A stretch of DNA of 11,823 bases from Jimgerdemannia flammicorona (GCA_003990745.1 RBNI01006032.1:1-11823), one strand, 5' to 3'. Positions 1-8,556 are shown, numbered from the stretch's first letter. The notes: generated by a model not told the origin, from the sequence alone. Program-made: numbers and translations.

Positions 1-121
1 AACAAAGAAAAGAACAAAAGAAGAGAGGGAGCAAAAGGAAAGGATGATGTCACCAAAGTGCGGCAGGAAAAAAAAACAAGAGCGAAATGAACAAAAGAAA
101 GGGAGATGACACCAAAGATTT
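1..121. repeat. Purine-rich leader with an imperfect direct repeat
   Basis: This stretch is almost all A and G on the plus strand. It contains an imperfect direct repeat: 12-58 and 89-117 both begin GAACAAAAGAA and both end with a TGAyrtCACCAAAG-like string; the first copy has extra purine-rich sequence in the middle. The second copy runs directly into the minisatellite that follows. The long reading frames crossing this segment depend on the repeat downstream, and I do not regard them as genes. Seen directly; no function inferred. Confidence 0.55.
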
Positions 122-301
122 CAATCCAGATGGACCAATCCGGATGGACCAATCCGGATGGACCAATCCGGATGGACCAATCCGGATGGACCAATCCGGA
201 TGGACCAATCCGGATCAATCCGGATGGATCAATCCGGATGGATCAATCCGGATGGATCAATCCGGATGGATCAATCCGGATCAATCCGGATCAATCCGGA
301 T
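122..301. repeat. 14-bp / 10-bp minisatellite with palindromic core
   Basis: This is a perfectly phased 180-bp array. It consists of six 14-bp units of type CAATCCGGATGGAC (the first has CCAGAT in place of CCGGAT), one 10-bp unit CAATCCGGAT, four 14-bp units CAATCCGGATGGAT, then three 10-bp units. The unit type therefore changes once, from GGAC to GGAT endings, and the 4-bp tail is lost at the change and again at the right end. All units but the first contain the 8-bp perfect palindrome ATCCGGAT and one CpG. Because 14 is not a multiple of 3, all three plus-strand frames are open through the array, which explains the overlapping repetitive ORFs seen here; these are not proteins. The array ends about 100 bp before the truncated 5' end of a LINE. 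Confidence 0.95.
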
Positions 302-398
302 CAGATCACGAGACCAATCCGAGTTGATTCGAATCCATCACATGACGAATCTGATTCAAATCTCATCCGGATCAACTCCATCCGTTCGGAGCACTAAT
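302..398. repeat. Degenerate fringe of the minisatellite
   Basis: Scattered relics of the array unit continue past the clean array: CCAATCCGA near 314, CATCCGGATCAA near 365 and CATCCGTTCGG near 380, mixed with GATTCGAATCC (326-336) and GATTCAAATC. It retains CpGs, unlike the LINE that follows. It probably represents older, diverged array units, with the boundary to LINE copy 1 near 399. Inference from visible similarity only. Confidence 0.5.
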
Positions 399-409
399 CA
401 TATTATATT

Positions 410-1805
410 TCAGAGGCTTGGCAGTGACTGCGAGAATGATCTTAGGGCTGGTAGTGTAGGAGGTGAAGGGGGCAATATTGGTGAAGTTTTTGAAGGAGAA
501 AGAAGGGGTCAAGGTGGGGTTTGAGAAAGAGGAAGCATTGTTGGCTACCATAGAGAAGAGGGTAACAGTGGACAGGGTAGTAGTTCCTATGGCCAGATGT
601 ATGTGCTGGGACCTCTGAGTGGTGCAGTTGATGGTATTGGATCTTCCTATGGTATCAAGGGAGAGAATCAAGGAGTTGATTGTGGGGGTGATCAAGGAGT
701 ATGGGGAGATTGTGGACATTGGGTTCAAGGTCTGAAAAGGAACAGAGCTCCAGACTGGTGATGTCAATATTTGGGTGAGACTGGCTGGAAAGGAGAATAT
801 GGAGAAGACAAGGGATTGGCCAGTAACTCTGAAGTGGGGACTAGTGGAGTATAAGGTCATATGGGTGAAGAGGACTCAGGAAGAGGAGGAAGATTTGCTT
901 GAGGCTCTGGAGGATCTGGCTGGGGTGGTCAAGTGAAAGAGATTGGATTGGAAGGAGTATGAAGCAAAGACAGTGATGGAAGTAGTTAAGGAAAAGAGGA
1001 CTAGGGTGGACCAGGTGACCTGGGAGAAGATGCAAGGAAGGAGAATCCAGAAGAAGCTGCTGGAGAAGTTGGGTAGCAGTAGGGCTGGCAGCAGTGCAGG
1101 GGATGGGAGAGCAGAGTTGCATGAGAGTGTCTGGGTAGGAGAAAGTGGGATGGTCCAAGGTGGGGCCCAGGATGGACCAAGAAAGGAGAGACAGGGTAGT
1201 ATGGAAGCAGATATGGAAATGAGTAAAGGAGTATATCCTCAGTATAGTATCCCAGGGGTGAAGAGGAATTACTGGATGTACTGGATGAGGAGTGAGATGA
1301 GTCAGTGAGGAGGAGTGCTTTGGTGGACCCAGGAGTGGGGGGTGATTAGATCACCCAGAGTATGGTGGAGGCAGTAGATGAGAAAAAGTAGCTGTGGAAG
1401 ACTCTGGAAGGGGTGACAGTAGAGGAGCTGGGGGGAGAGGACTTTTGGATTATGGAAGAAAGGTATTGGGAGGAAATCCTTTATAGGGAGGAGGTACTGA
1501 GGAAGGTTAGAAATAAGATCCTAGCAGTACTATTGGAATCAGTTTAATATCAGATCGATGATCAGAGAGAGGAGGAACTTAGGGGGATTGTGAATGACAG
1601 AGCAGCATACTTGTGGGGATCAAGAAAGGGATTGGAGAAGTGGAGAGTGGTCTGTACAGACTATTGGGCAGAGGTGAAAGTGGTGGATAGGGTGGAATGT
1701 CAAAAAATCTTGGAGGCATTAGATGCTCAGGCTATAGCAGAGGGTGACTTGGAAGTAGAGTAGTACTTAGATCTGACTGGAGATGAGATAAGTATGGAAT
1801 ACTAG
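410..1805 (+). pseudogene. LINE copy 1 ORF1 (gag-like) remnant
   Basis: In fungal and animal LINEs of this type, ORF1 encodes an RNA-binding protein that packages the element RNA. Here the frame is read through several stops (for example after LGLVV near 460 and a TGA at 934-936) and is interrupted by a frameshift after about 1240. The same protein is visible in the inverted copy at 5911-7829. Conserved stretches include LIVGVIKEYGEIVDIGF, RDWPVTLKWG, EEEEDLLEALEDLAG (acidic, helix-like), LDWKEYEAKT and VYPQYSIP. I see no CCHC zinc knuckle, which many ORF1 proteins have. The N-terminal part present in copy 2 is absent, because the element is truncated. The likely terminator is the TAG at 1803-1805, which is shared with copy 2, 31 nt before the ORF2 start. 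Identification as ORF1 rests on position and copy comparison, not on a recognised domain. Confidence 0.75.
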
Positions 1806-1839
1806 ACTGAGATCTCCAATTCAAACATTATTCAATATG
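1803..1839 (+). other. ORF1/ORF2 junction of LINE copy 1
   Basis: The ORF1 frame meets a TAG at 1803-1805 and ORF2 starts with ATG at 1837-1839, leaving a 31-nt spacer. Copy 2 has the same arrangement on the minus strand (TAG 5913-5911, ATG 5879-5877, also 31 nt). In addition, in the ORF1 frame a second stop (TAA here, TAG in copy 2) lies two bases after the ORF2 ATG in both copies. If the first TAG were a decayed CAG, ORF1 would overlap the ORF2 start by 8 nt. Either layout would fit coupled re-initiation of ORF2, as known for other LINEs with closely spaced or overlapping ORFs. Confidence 0.6.
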
Positions 1840-4800
1840 AATAATACAACTAAAATACTCTCTTTGAATGTGAATGGGTTGCAGGAGGCAGCTAGGCAGA
1901 AGTATATATTTGGATGGCTAAAGAGACTAGATGCAGATCTCTTCTTACTGTAGGATATCCATTATGAGATAGAGGTGGACTTATAGGATTGGACTAAGGA
2001 ATGAGGGGGGGCAGTAGTGTGGATGAAGAGGGTGGGTATCCTAGTTCGAAAGAGAATGGAGGACATTGGGGACATTGGACATTGGAGGAATCAGTTGGTA
2101 TGGAGTGTATGGAAGAGGCCTGGATGGAGCCCTTTGACAGTTGGGTCATGTTACTATCCAGCAGAGCAGGGGGAATGGGTGGATTGGATACAAAGTTTGA
2201 AAGATGCCAGTATCTTGGGGGAGGTTGGGATTGACTGCCTGGGGGGTGACTTTAATATAGTACAGGATAAGAGGATAGACAGGACTAATGGAGGAAGAGG
2301 AATGAGGTCCAGAAGTAGAGGGTTAGATGATTGGTTGGAGATAGAGAGGCTGAGTTCTTTGATTAATTTAGAGAGACAGTTTTGGAAAGATTGTCGAATT
2401 TATACTCACTGGGTGACAGGGCTGGGCTCAAGGATTGACTGGGTATTGATGGCAGAATGCTGGGAAGCAGATGTCTGGACAATGCTAGAGGTGGTTTGGT
2501 GTCCTTGGTCAGATCACTGAGGTCTGCTAGGAGGGAGGAGGTTTGGGGGAAGTGGGGATAGATCTGGATATTGGTATCTAAATTCTTCTTTATTAGAGGA
2601 TGGGGCTTTATGGGTAGATTGGAAGAGAGAGGTTACTGGGAAGATTGGTAGGTGGTAAAAACAGGGCCTGGTAATTGGGAACCATTGGAGGAGGCTGAAA
2701 GTGAGTGCTCAGGGGTACTAGAGAGAAGCAGGGAAAGGAAGGAGTACTCAGCAGAGGTGGAGGATACTATGGGCCTCACAGCAATTAGCAGTGCTCCTGG
2801 GGAGATGAGCAGAGATGCTAGAGGACTGGGAAGTAGCTGGCTGGCATATTGTGAGGATTCAGAGAGAAGTCGAGGAGCTTAAGGAAGTATTATAAAGAGA
2901 GGAAGAGGTTAGGCTGAAGGGGATGGTGGTACAGTTGAGGTGGCAAGGGCTAGAGGAGGGGGAGAGGACTACTAGGTTTCTATTACAGATGTTACAAGTG
3001 TAGAGAACTAAGCAGTAGTGGGATGGGCTCTTGGATAAGGATGGAGAGATAGTGGTGGGGACTCTAGTAATTCTGAGATTGCTGAGGACCCATTGGGGAG
3101 ATCTGTGGAGCAAGGAGGAAGGGGGGGTAGATGCCTTGGTCATTGAGAACCAGCTGGAGGATTGGCATCCAGACCCAGCAATGGGTCTAGAAACTCTAGG
3201 GGATCTAGTGAGGGGGGAAGAAATTTGCAAGGTCTTAGCTATGACAAGCAAAGGAATGGCTCCAGGAGAGGATAAACTCCCCTGGGATTTTGGAAGAGGA
3301 TGGTTGAGATGGCAGTGGTATTGGAGGAAATTATGATAATGTGTGGTGAGATTCTTCAGTCTGGAACTTAGATTAGGGGCCAGTGCCTAGGGCTGGTCTC
3401 TTTGCTCTATAAGGATAAGAGGAGATAAGAAGATTGGAAGAACTGGTGGCCGATTATGCTACTTGACATGGACTGCAAACTGGTGACAAAGATTTTGGTG
3501 GCCAGACTGCAGAGAATAGCTCAGCAGGTACTTGGTGTGGAGCAAAGAGAATTTGTCAGTGACCAGTTGATTCAAGATGGGATGGCCTGGGTATATGGTG
3601 TAATTGAAGGGACCTGAGCTATAGGGGTAGATGATAGATTGGTTTTTCTGGATCAGAAGAAGACATATAATAGAGTGAGAAGGATCTGGCTAGAGGGAGT
3701 GCTGAAATGGGTTGGTATTTCCCCAGAGTTCAGGAGGTTATTGATCAGTCTTTTGGAAAACAGTCAGGCTGCATTGGTCATCAATGGCCACAGGGGTGTA
3801 ATCTTTCCTCTTAGTCAAGAGGTACTGCAAGGAGATCCTTTGTCACCCATCTTATATATCCTTTCCCTGGAGCTCCTACTGGACAGGATTCAGTATTGAG
3901 TTGGGAGTTTGGACATTCTAGGGATAAATTAGAAGGTGGGGGCCTTTGCAGATAATATGGTGGTTAGACTAGGCTCATTGGTGGATGTGGGGAAATTAAA
4001 GAGGTCTGTGGAATGGTATGAGAGGGGCTCTGGTGCTAAACTTAACTGGCACAAATGCAAGACTCTGGTGCTAAGTGGCAGAATCATTGATGGTGATGTG
4101 ATTGGGATGGTGGTGCTGACTGGAGAACCAGTTTGTTACTTGGAGATCTACTTTTCAGTATATGAGTCTCTTCTGCCCCATGCTTGGTAGAAACAACATC
4201 TTCTGGTGTAGAGAAATGTGCTTTTATAGTAGAGTGGTTGGTATATATCCTTGGCAGGAAGGGTGATGGTACTGAATGTATATTGGCTGCTGAAGCTGTA
4301 GTATGTAGGGTACTATCTAGACTTCCCAGCTTGGGTGGTCAGGAGACTGTTGAAGATGGTAAGATCATGGATCTGAATAGGGCAGCGAAGTCAGATAGGT
4401 TGGGAGGTTCTGATACTACCAGTGGAAAGAGGTGGGCTGGGCTTAGTAGACTTTGCCAAACATCTTCATTGCTTGAGAGCATAGTGGCTGAAGAGAGCAA
4501 GTGAGCTGAAGGGCCAGGAGTGGGTACCACTTATGAGGAGGGTGTGGGAGGCCCAGTATTCCTCCTATGGCACTTCAAGTGACTTGTTAGTGATGGTGGC
4601 CATAGACAGAAGTAAGAGGATACAGTATAAGAGCTTTTGGTAGGGGGTGGTGGATGGTGCCAGGAGAATTGGACTTCAGTGACAGGGTGATAAGGGAGAG
4701 GAGAATTGGGGCCTACAGATGTGGCAATAAGACAGGCTACTGCTGGGTGATGTTTTGGTGGAGGACTTTCAGCTTAATGATGAGATGGAGTGTTTGCAGG

Positions 4801-5498
4801 GTTTAGGGGAGGACCTTTGGCCTGTAGCCTGACAGAGGGTTGAGATTGACAAGGAGTGGGATTGGAATGATCTCTGGCTCTGGAGCAAGCAGGTGATGTA
4901 GTGGCTACCCCCCAAGTTCTGGGTGATATAGTAGTAGGTTTTACAACAGAATGTAATATTGAACTATTAGTCTGGGCACTTGGTGGCAGATGGTACATTT
5001 GAGTATAAGGAATGTTTAGATGTTGGACAGGAAGGGAGTGTGGTGCAAACATCTGAACATTGGCTTGGTGAGTGTGACATTTTAGGGGTATTTTGGTGCT
5101 ATATTGCAGACTGGCTAGGACTATGAGCCCTGGTGAGAGGGGAAGGGGGGAGATAGGGAGAGCTCCACTGAAGGCTTGTAGGAGGGGTTGGGGATGAATG
5201 GCTGACCCTCGGTTGGGCTCTGGCCATATAGGTTGGACTGGCCAGGTATTGGTTATATGTATTTGGAGAGGACCAGTGGGTTGGGGCTGGGGATAAGGTG
5301 GCACATTGAGAATGGCTATTACTGGATATTTTGAATGGCTGGTGGAGAGGATGGAGGCCAGGTGGGGGGAGCTGCTGGGGTCTGGTATATTATATTTTCT
5401 GGAAAAGTGGCAGGAGAATTTAAATGGTGGGCAACTGGGTTATTCTTCAGCAGGGGAGTGTGGAGGGTGGTGAAGAGGATCTGAGGGGTATCAGTTGA
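1837..5498 (+). pseudogene. LINE copy 1 ORF2: endonuclease / reverse transcriptase, inactive
   Basis: ORF2 of a LINE nicks the target DNA and reverse-transcribes the element RNA at the nick. The ATG at 1837 opens MNNTTKILSLNVNGL, a typical AP-endonuclease start. Endonuclease motifs: NVNGL 1867-1881, stop-D-I-H 1951-1962 where families usually have QE(T/I)H, GGDFN 2242-2256, SRIDW 2428-2442, SDH 2509-2517, then an YLNSSLLED-like linker. A GERTTRF region precedes the RT, which has APGEDKLP (about 3262-3285), NWWPI (to 3455), a FLDQKKTYNRV region (3645-3677; catalytic D at 3651), INGHRGVIF, QGDPLSP 3828-3848 and FADN 3945-3956. Further on come GRVMVLN, GGLGLVDFAKH (from 4431) and a C-terminal C...TSEHWLGEC (5013-5075). 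The frame moves from 1 to 3 near 3290 (one-base indel) and then holds to the end. Stops are numerous, and FADD has become FADN, so the RT is dead. The C-terminus is either the TGA at 5496-5498 or the TAA at 5520-5522. Confidence 0.93.
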
Positions 5499-5538
5499 GG
5501 GGATTGGATGATATTGTATTAATATTATAGATAACTAT

Positions 5539-5576
5539 AATAAAGAGAAGTCCAAGTAACTATAAAAAAAAAAAAA
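5539..5576 (+). promoter_or_regulatory. Poly(A) signal and A13 tail of LINE copy 1
   Basis: AATAAA lies at 5539-5544 and an uninterrupted run of 13 A occupies 5564-5576, 19 nt further on. This is the normal layout for the 3' end of a polyadenylated LINE transcript and fixes the right end of copy 1. The base after the tail, 5577, is already inside the inverted copy 2. The tail's length and purity suggest the insertion is younger than the internal decay alone would imply, or that the tract has re-expanded by slippage. Confidence 0.8.
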
Positions 5577-5879
5577 GTCAAAGGGTTCCACCCAGACCTC
5601 TTCTATACTCCCCATACTAACCTACTCTCCCAATATCTAATATCCCCAATATCCTCTATCTCTTTTTAAACAAGAATGTCCACCTGCCCAGTCTATACTG
5701 CTGCCCCATCCCATTCTCTAGTTCAGTCCTCTTAAGTTTATATTGATCTCATACTATATATCCTGTAATAAGAAAAGATCCATATCCAGTCCCTTCAATC
5801 AGCCAAATATATTCCTATATCATACTGCTCCCCACAACTTATTCATATTTAAAGAAAAGATTCTAGTTATACTATTCAT
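5577..5879 (-). pseudogene. LINE copy 2 ORF2, N-terminal endonuclease fragment
   Basis: The ATG at 5879-5877 opens a frame beginning MNSITRIFSLNMNKL, which aligns with copy 1's MNNTTKILSLNVNGL. About 101 codons remain, ending at a PFD sequence equivalent to copy 1 position 2138. The frame has stops at several points (for example after WGAV and after NIFG), but the Q before the DI motif is intact (LLQDI), where copy 1 has a stop. Both copies have Asp after this position, where AP-type endonucleases have the metal-binding Glu. The GDFN, SRID and SDH motifs lie beyond the break and are lost, so this fragment cannot be active. Confidence 0.85.
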
Positions 5880-5910
5880 ATTAAATAATGTTTGATATTG
5901 AGGGCCCAGT

Positions 5911-7829
5911 CTAGAATTTCATGCTCATCCCATCACCAGTAAGATCTAAGCACCACTCTGCCTCCAACTCACCCTCTACTACAGCCTGAACATCCAGTGC
6001 TTCCAAGATTTCCTAATACTCCACCCCATCCACAACCTCTATCTCTGTCTAATAATCTGTGCATATCACTCTCCACTTCTCCAACCCCTTTCTTGAATTC
6101 TACAAGTATACTGCCTAGTCATTCACAATCTCTTAAAGGATCTCCTCTCTCTGATCATCCACTTGATATTCCTCTGACTCCAAGAGCACTACCAGGATCT
6201 CATTTCTAATCTTTCTTGGTACCTCCTCCCCATAGAGAATTTCCTCCCAATGCCTATCACTTAGGACCTAGAAGTTCTCTCCCCCCAGCTCCTCAGTCAC
6301 TACTTTCTCTAGAGTCTTCTACAGCCACTTCTCTTCATTCATTACTTCTACAACACCCCAGGCAACTTCTTTGACCTCCACTACAGAGTCCACTAAAGTG
6401 CTCCTCCTCTCCAACTCATCCCACTCCTCCTCCAATATATTTAGTAGTTTCTCCTCCCCACCTGTCCTGCTTGGGATACCATACTGAGGGTGGACTTCCT
6501 CACTTATTTCAGCATCCTCCACCATGCCACCTAGTCTCTCCTTGCTCGATTCACTCTGGACCACATTCTGAGCCATCCCATGCTCCCCTGCCCAAGCACT
6601 CTCCATTAGTCTGACACCCCCTTCTCCTGCACTACTATCTGCCACACCCACACCCAACTTCTCTAACAGCTCTTTCTGGATTCACCTTCCCTGCACCTTC
6701 TCCCAGGCCACCCAGTCTATTCTGATCTTCTTTCTATTCACAATCTCCACCACCATCTTGGCTTCATACTCTTTTCAAGCCAATCTCCTTCTCTCCACTG
6801 CTCCTGCCAGATCCTCAAGAACCTCCAGTAAGTCCTCCTCTTTCTCTGACATCTCCTTCACCCACAAAACCTTGCATTCAACTGATCCCCACTTAAGGGT
6901 CGCTGGCCAATCCCTTGCCTTCCCAGTATTCTCCCTTTCAGCTAGTCTCACTCTGACATCAATGTCTTCTATCTGGAGGTCAGTACTCTCCCAGACTCTG
7001 AACCTGATGTCTATGATTTCTCCATATTCCTTAATCATCTCTACAATCAACTCTCTGGCCTTCTCCCTCAATACCATAGAAAGATCCAATACTATCAACT
7101 GTACCACTCAAGAGTCCCAGTATATATATCTGACCATAGAGACCACTACTCCATCCACTACTACCCCTTTCTCCACAGCCTTCAACAATGATGTCTCTTC
7201 CTCAAATCCAACCTCAACCCCTTCTTTCCCCTTTAAGAACTTCACCAAAGTCACCCCCTTCACCTCCTATACCACTAGCCCCAAAATCATTCTTATAGTT
7301 ACTACCAAGCCTCAGAAGCATAATGTGACAGTGAATTCTGACCTTAACTTTTTGAGTAATAGTGCTGACACCATGCCAGTCATGCCATCTGCCAGGTCCC
7401 TAGACCTCATGCTCTCCCCCTGTTCTGATCTACCAACAACTGTCACATCTGGATTTTTTTCCAGATTCCCAGTCATAGCTCCATCAGCAGTTATATCTCT
7501 AGCTCCTACTCTCTCCTCTCTCCTACTGCTCAACCCTCCCATAGAGCCCCTCTCTATCCCCCTAACTGAAGCCATTGATGCCTTTCTCAGTCCCAACCAA
7601 CTATCTAGACTAGATGCCATTCTCCCCATTTTGACCTTATCAGCAAAGGTTATCCTCTCCCCTTCTTGTTGCCTCAATCTGCCCCTCTCTCTACTACTAA
7701 TGCTGTAGCTAATCATAGAAGACTCTGGTATCCCAAACCATCTCCCTGCCTCCTCTCTACATGCTGCCAGTTGAAGGCACTGCTGTCCCCCTGGCCAACA
7801 TGCTCACCAGTATGTTTATTGTTGTCCAT
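5911..7829 (-). pseudogene. LINE copy 2 ORF1 (gag-like), nearly full length, decayed
   Basis: This is the most complete ORF1 in the window, about 640 codons if read from ATG 7829-7827 (MDNNKHTGEHVGQGDSS) to TAG 5913-5911. A frameshift lies near 7720-7730, after which the frame continues with SSRERGRLRQQEGER and ITFADKVKMG. Later conserved blocks are LIVEMIKEYGEIIDIRF, RDWPATLKWG, EEDLLEVLEDLAG, GVGVADSSAGEGG, VHPQYGIPS and NILEEEWDELERR. About ten in-frame stops interrupt it, mostly TAG or TGA where copy 1 or the context suggests W, Q or R. The middle and C-terminal regions are rich in Glu and Arg and look helical. No zinc knuckle is visible. Function as ORF1 is inferred from its place directly before the ORF2 endonuclease. 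Confidence 0.75.
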
Positions 7830-7914
7830 ATTGATAGTCTTCTTTTATTAAAAATATTGCAGAAAGTGTTATCTGAGTCTTATGTTATCTGAATGTTATC
7901 AGTGAAAGGTGTCA

Positions 7915-8032
7915 CTCTCTCTGATCTATACTCTATACTAACTTATATCTTGGGGCTGCTCCATACTACTGACAGAAGGCTATAAATTTTATATGCTTCT
8001 TTTGTTAATACCACTAATCTCCACTCTACTCC
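7915..8032. repeat. Direct repeat, copy A (partner 8252-8360)
   Basis: This segment starts CTCTCTCTGATC, then has CTATACTAACTTATA, CTTGGGG, and a TAAATTTTATATGCT core, in the same order and spacing as 8252-8360. Agreement is roughly four bases in five by eye. The copies are in the same orientation, about 340 bp apart. Just before it (7867-7901) TGTTATCTGA-like strings occur three times in a row. Confidence 0.65.
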
Positions 8033-8251
8033 TTTTGTTTTACAGCACTAGTTTTTGCTTTTACCAGACTCTACTGATTCCTTAGCTCTACTGGCCCCTT
8101 AGTCTCACTTTGTAGTACTGCTGGTATAGTATTGTAGTATAGGATCAGAGTATCCATAGGGTCTGAATCTGCATAGAGTCCAATCTGTACCAGAGTCTGA
8201 CTGCTTGAAGATACTTCTCACAGTAAGTTATTGGATCACAAATTCTACATG

Positions 8252-8360
8252 CTCTCTCTGACCTGGACTTCTATACTAACTTATAGCTTGGGGTTACCTC
8301 TTATTGCTAATAGAGGGCTGTAAATTTTATATGCTCTCTCCACTAACCCCACTGATCCCT
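8252..8360. repeat. Direct repeat, copy B (partner 7915-8032)
   Basis: This is the second copy of the repeat starting CTCTCTCTGACC and containing CTATACTAACTTATAG, CTTGGGG and TAAATTTTATATGCTCTCT. A further partial version of its right half follows at about 8403-8436 (ATAGAGGACTACAAATACTG). Together they form a short series of diverged units upstream of the copy 2 LINE. Confidence 0.65.
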
Positions 8361-8556
8361 ACTGACTCTCACTAACTCTGCTAATCTCTACCCCACTTAG
8401 ACTGATAGAGGACTACAAATACTGATATACTCTCTTTGCTAGTCACTTTATACTTTGAGCTAAACTCTCTCTCTCTTTTTTTTTTCTTTAAATAATTTAC
8501 AAAAAATAATTTATTTCTAACTCTTTTTTGTTTAAAGCTACAGAACTCACACAATT

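Larger units (their letters stand above)
399..5576 (+). mobile_element. LINE copy 1: L1/Tx1-like non-LTR retrotransposon, 5'-truncated, decayed
   Basis: A roughly 5.2-kb non-LTR retrotransposon lies on the plus strand. The order is ORF1 remnant, ORF2 (AP-type endonuclease, reverse transcriptase, C-terminal Cys/His region), short 3' UTR with AATAAA, and an A13 tail. Similarity to the inverted copy downstream begins about 399-410, inside ORF1, so the 5' end of ORF1 is missing, as expected of incomplete target-primed reverse transcription. No target-site duplication is recognisable on either side. The sense strand is G-rich and C-poor, and I count only about eight CpGs across the element. Many stops and at least two frameshifts break the frames. 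RT motifs QGDPLSP and FAD(D) suggest the L1/Tx1 side of the LINE tree, but a clade placement needs a phylogeny. No LTRs are present. Confidence 0.92.
5577..7829 (-). mobile_element. LINE copy 2: inverted, 3'-lacking member of the same family
   Basis: The minus strand of this region aligns with copy 1 from about copy-1 position 399 (here about 7320) to 2138 (here 5577), with differences at roughly one base in five in the stretch I compared by eye. It extends further 5' than copy 1, to an ATG at 7829-7827. Beyond 5577, everything downstream in ORF2 (rest of endonuclease, RT, 3' UTR) is missing, replaced by copy 1's poly(A) tail. On the plus strand the region is strongly C/T-rich, the mirror of copy 1. 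I find only two CpGs, near 6546 and 6901. The divergence rules out a recent inverted duplication; these are separate insertions of one family. Confidence 0.9.
7830..8450 (-). promoter_or_regulatory. Possible 5' UTR of LINE copy 2 with repeated motifs
   Basis: No gene is seen here. Upstream of the copy 2 ORF1 ATG the strand bias of the LINE continues (purine-rich on the minus strand), and a motif of about 34 bp recurs four times. On the plus strand its versions lie around 7970-8000, 8225-8260, 8308-8342 and 8403-8436, with a shared core like GAGGGCTRTAAATTTTAT followed by ATGCTCTCT. Two of the versions read CATATAAAATTTA on the minus strand, a TATA-like string. A longer direct repeat links 7915-8032 with 8252-8360. 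Repeated monomers upstream of ORF1 are known from some LINE families, where they act as promoters; that this is one is inference. The alternative is an unrelated older repeat that copy 2 inserted beside. Confidence 0.4.

Noticed and set aside
122..301. CRISPR-like repeat array
   Set aside because: Units are 10-14 bp and directly adjacent, with no spacers.
326..336. GATTCGAATCC, close to a pol III B box, hinting at a tRNA-derived SINE
   Set aside because: No A box at a suitable distance and no tRNA fold; the string looks like a diverged piece of the array fringe.
87..524. A 145-codon plus-strand frame and two overlapping frames rich in a DQSGW/NPDG repeat
   Set aside because: They are the translation of a 14-bp repeat, whose period leaves all three frames open. 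The frame also runs on into the truncated LINE out of its ORF1 frame.
372..1158. Minus-strand frames of 162 and 105 codons over LINE copy 1
   Set aside because: They are antisense to ORF1. The purine-rich sense strand leaves few stops on the other strand, giving Ser/Thr/Pro/Leu-rich shadow frames.
4774..5304. A 176-codon Pro/Gln-rich minus-strand frame
   Set aside because: It is antisense to the C-terminal part of ORF2, where the sense strand shows the TSEHWLGEC region.
6758..7708. The longest open frame in the window (316 codons, plus strand)
   Set aside because: It lies antisense to copy 2 ORF1, has the same Ser/Thr/Leu-rich shadow composition, and its counterpart in copy 1 is antisense too. 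No domain is recognisable.
399..7829. A single LINE insertion with 5' inversion (twin priming)
   Set aside because: Twin priming puts the inverted part at the 5' side, not beyond the poly(A) tail. The two copies also overlap in content and differ at about one base in five, so they are separate insertions.
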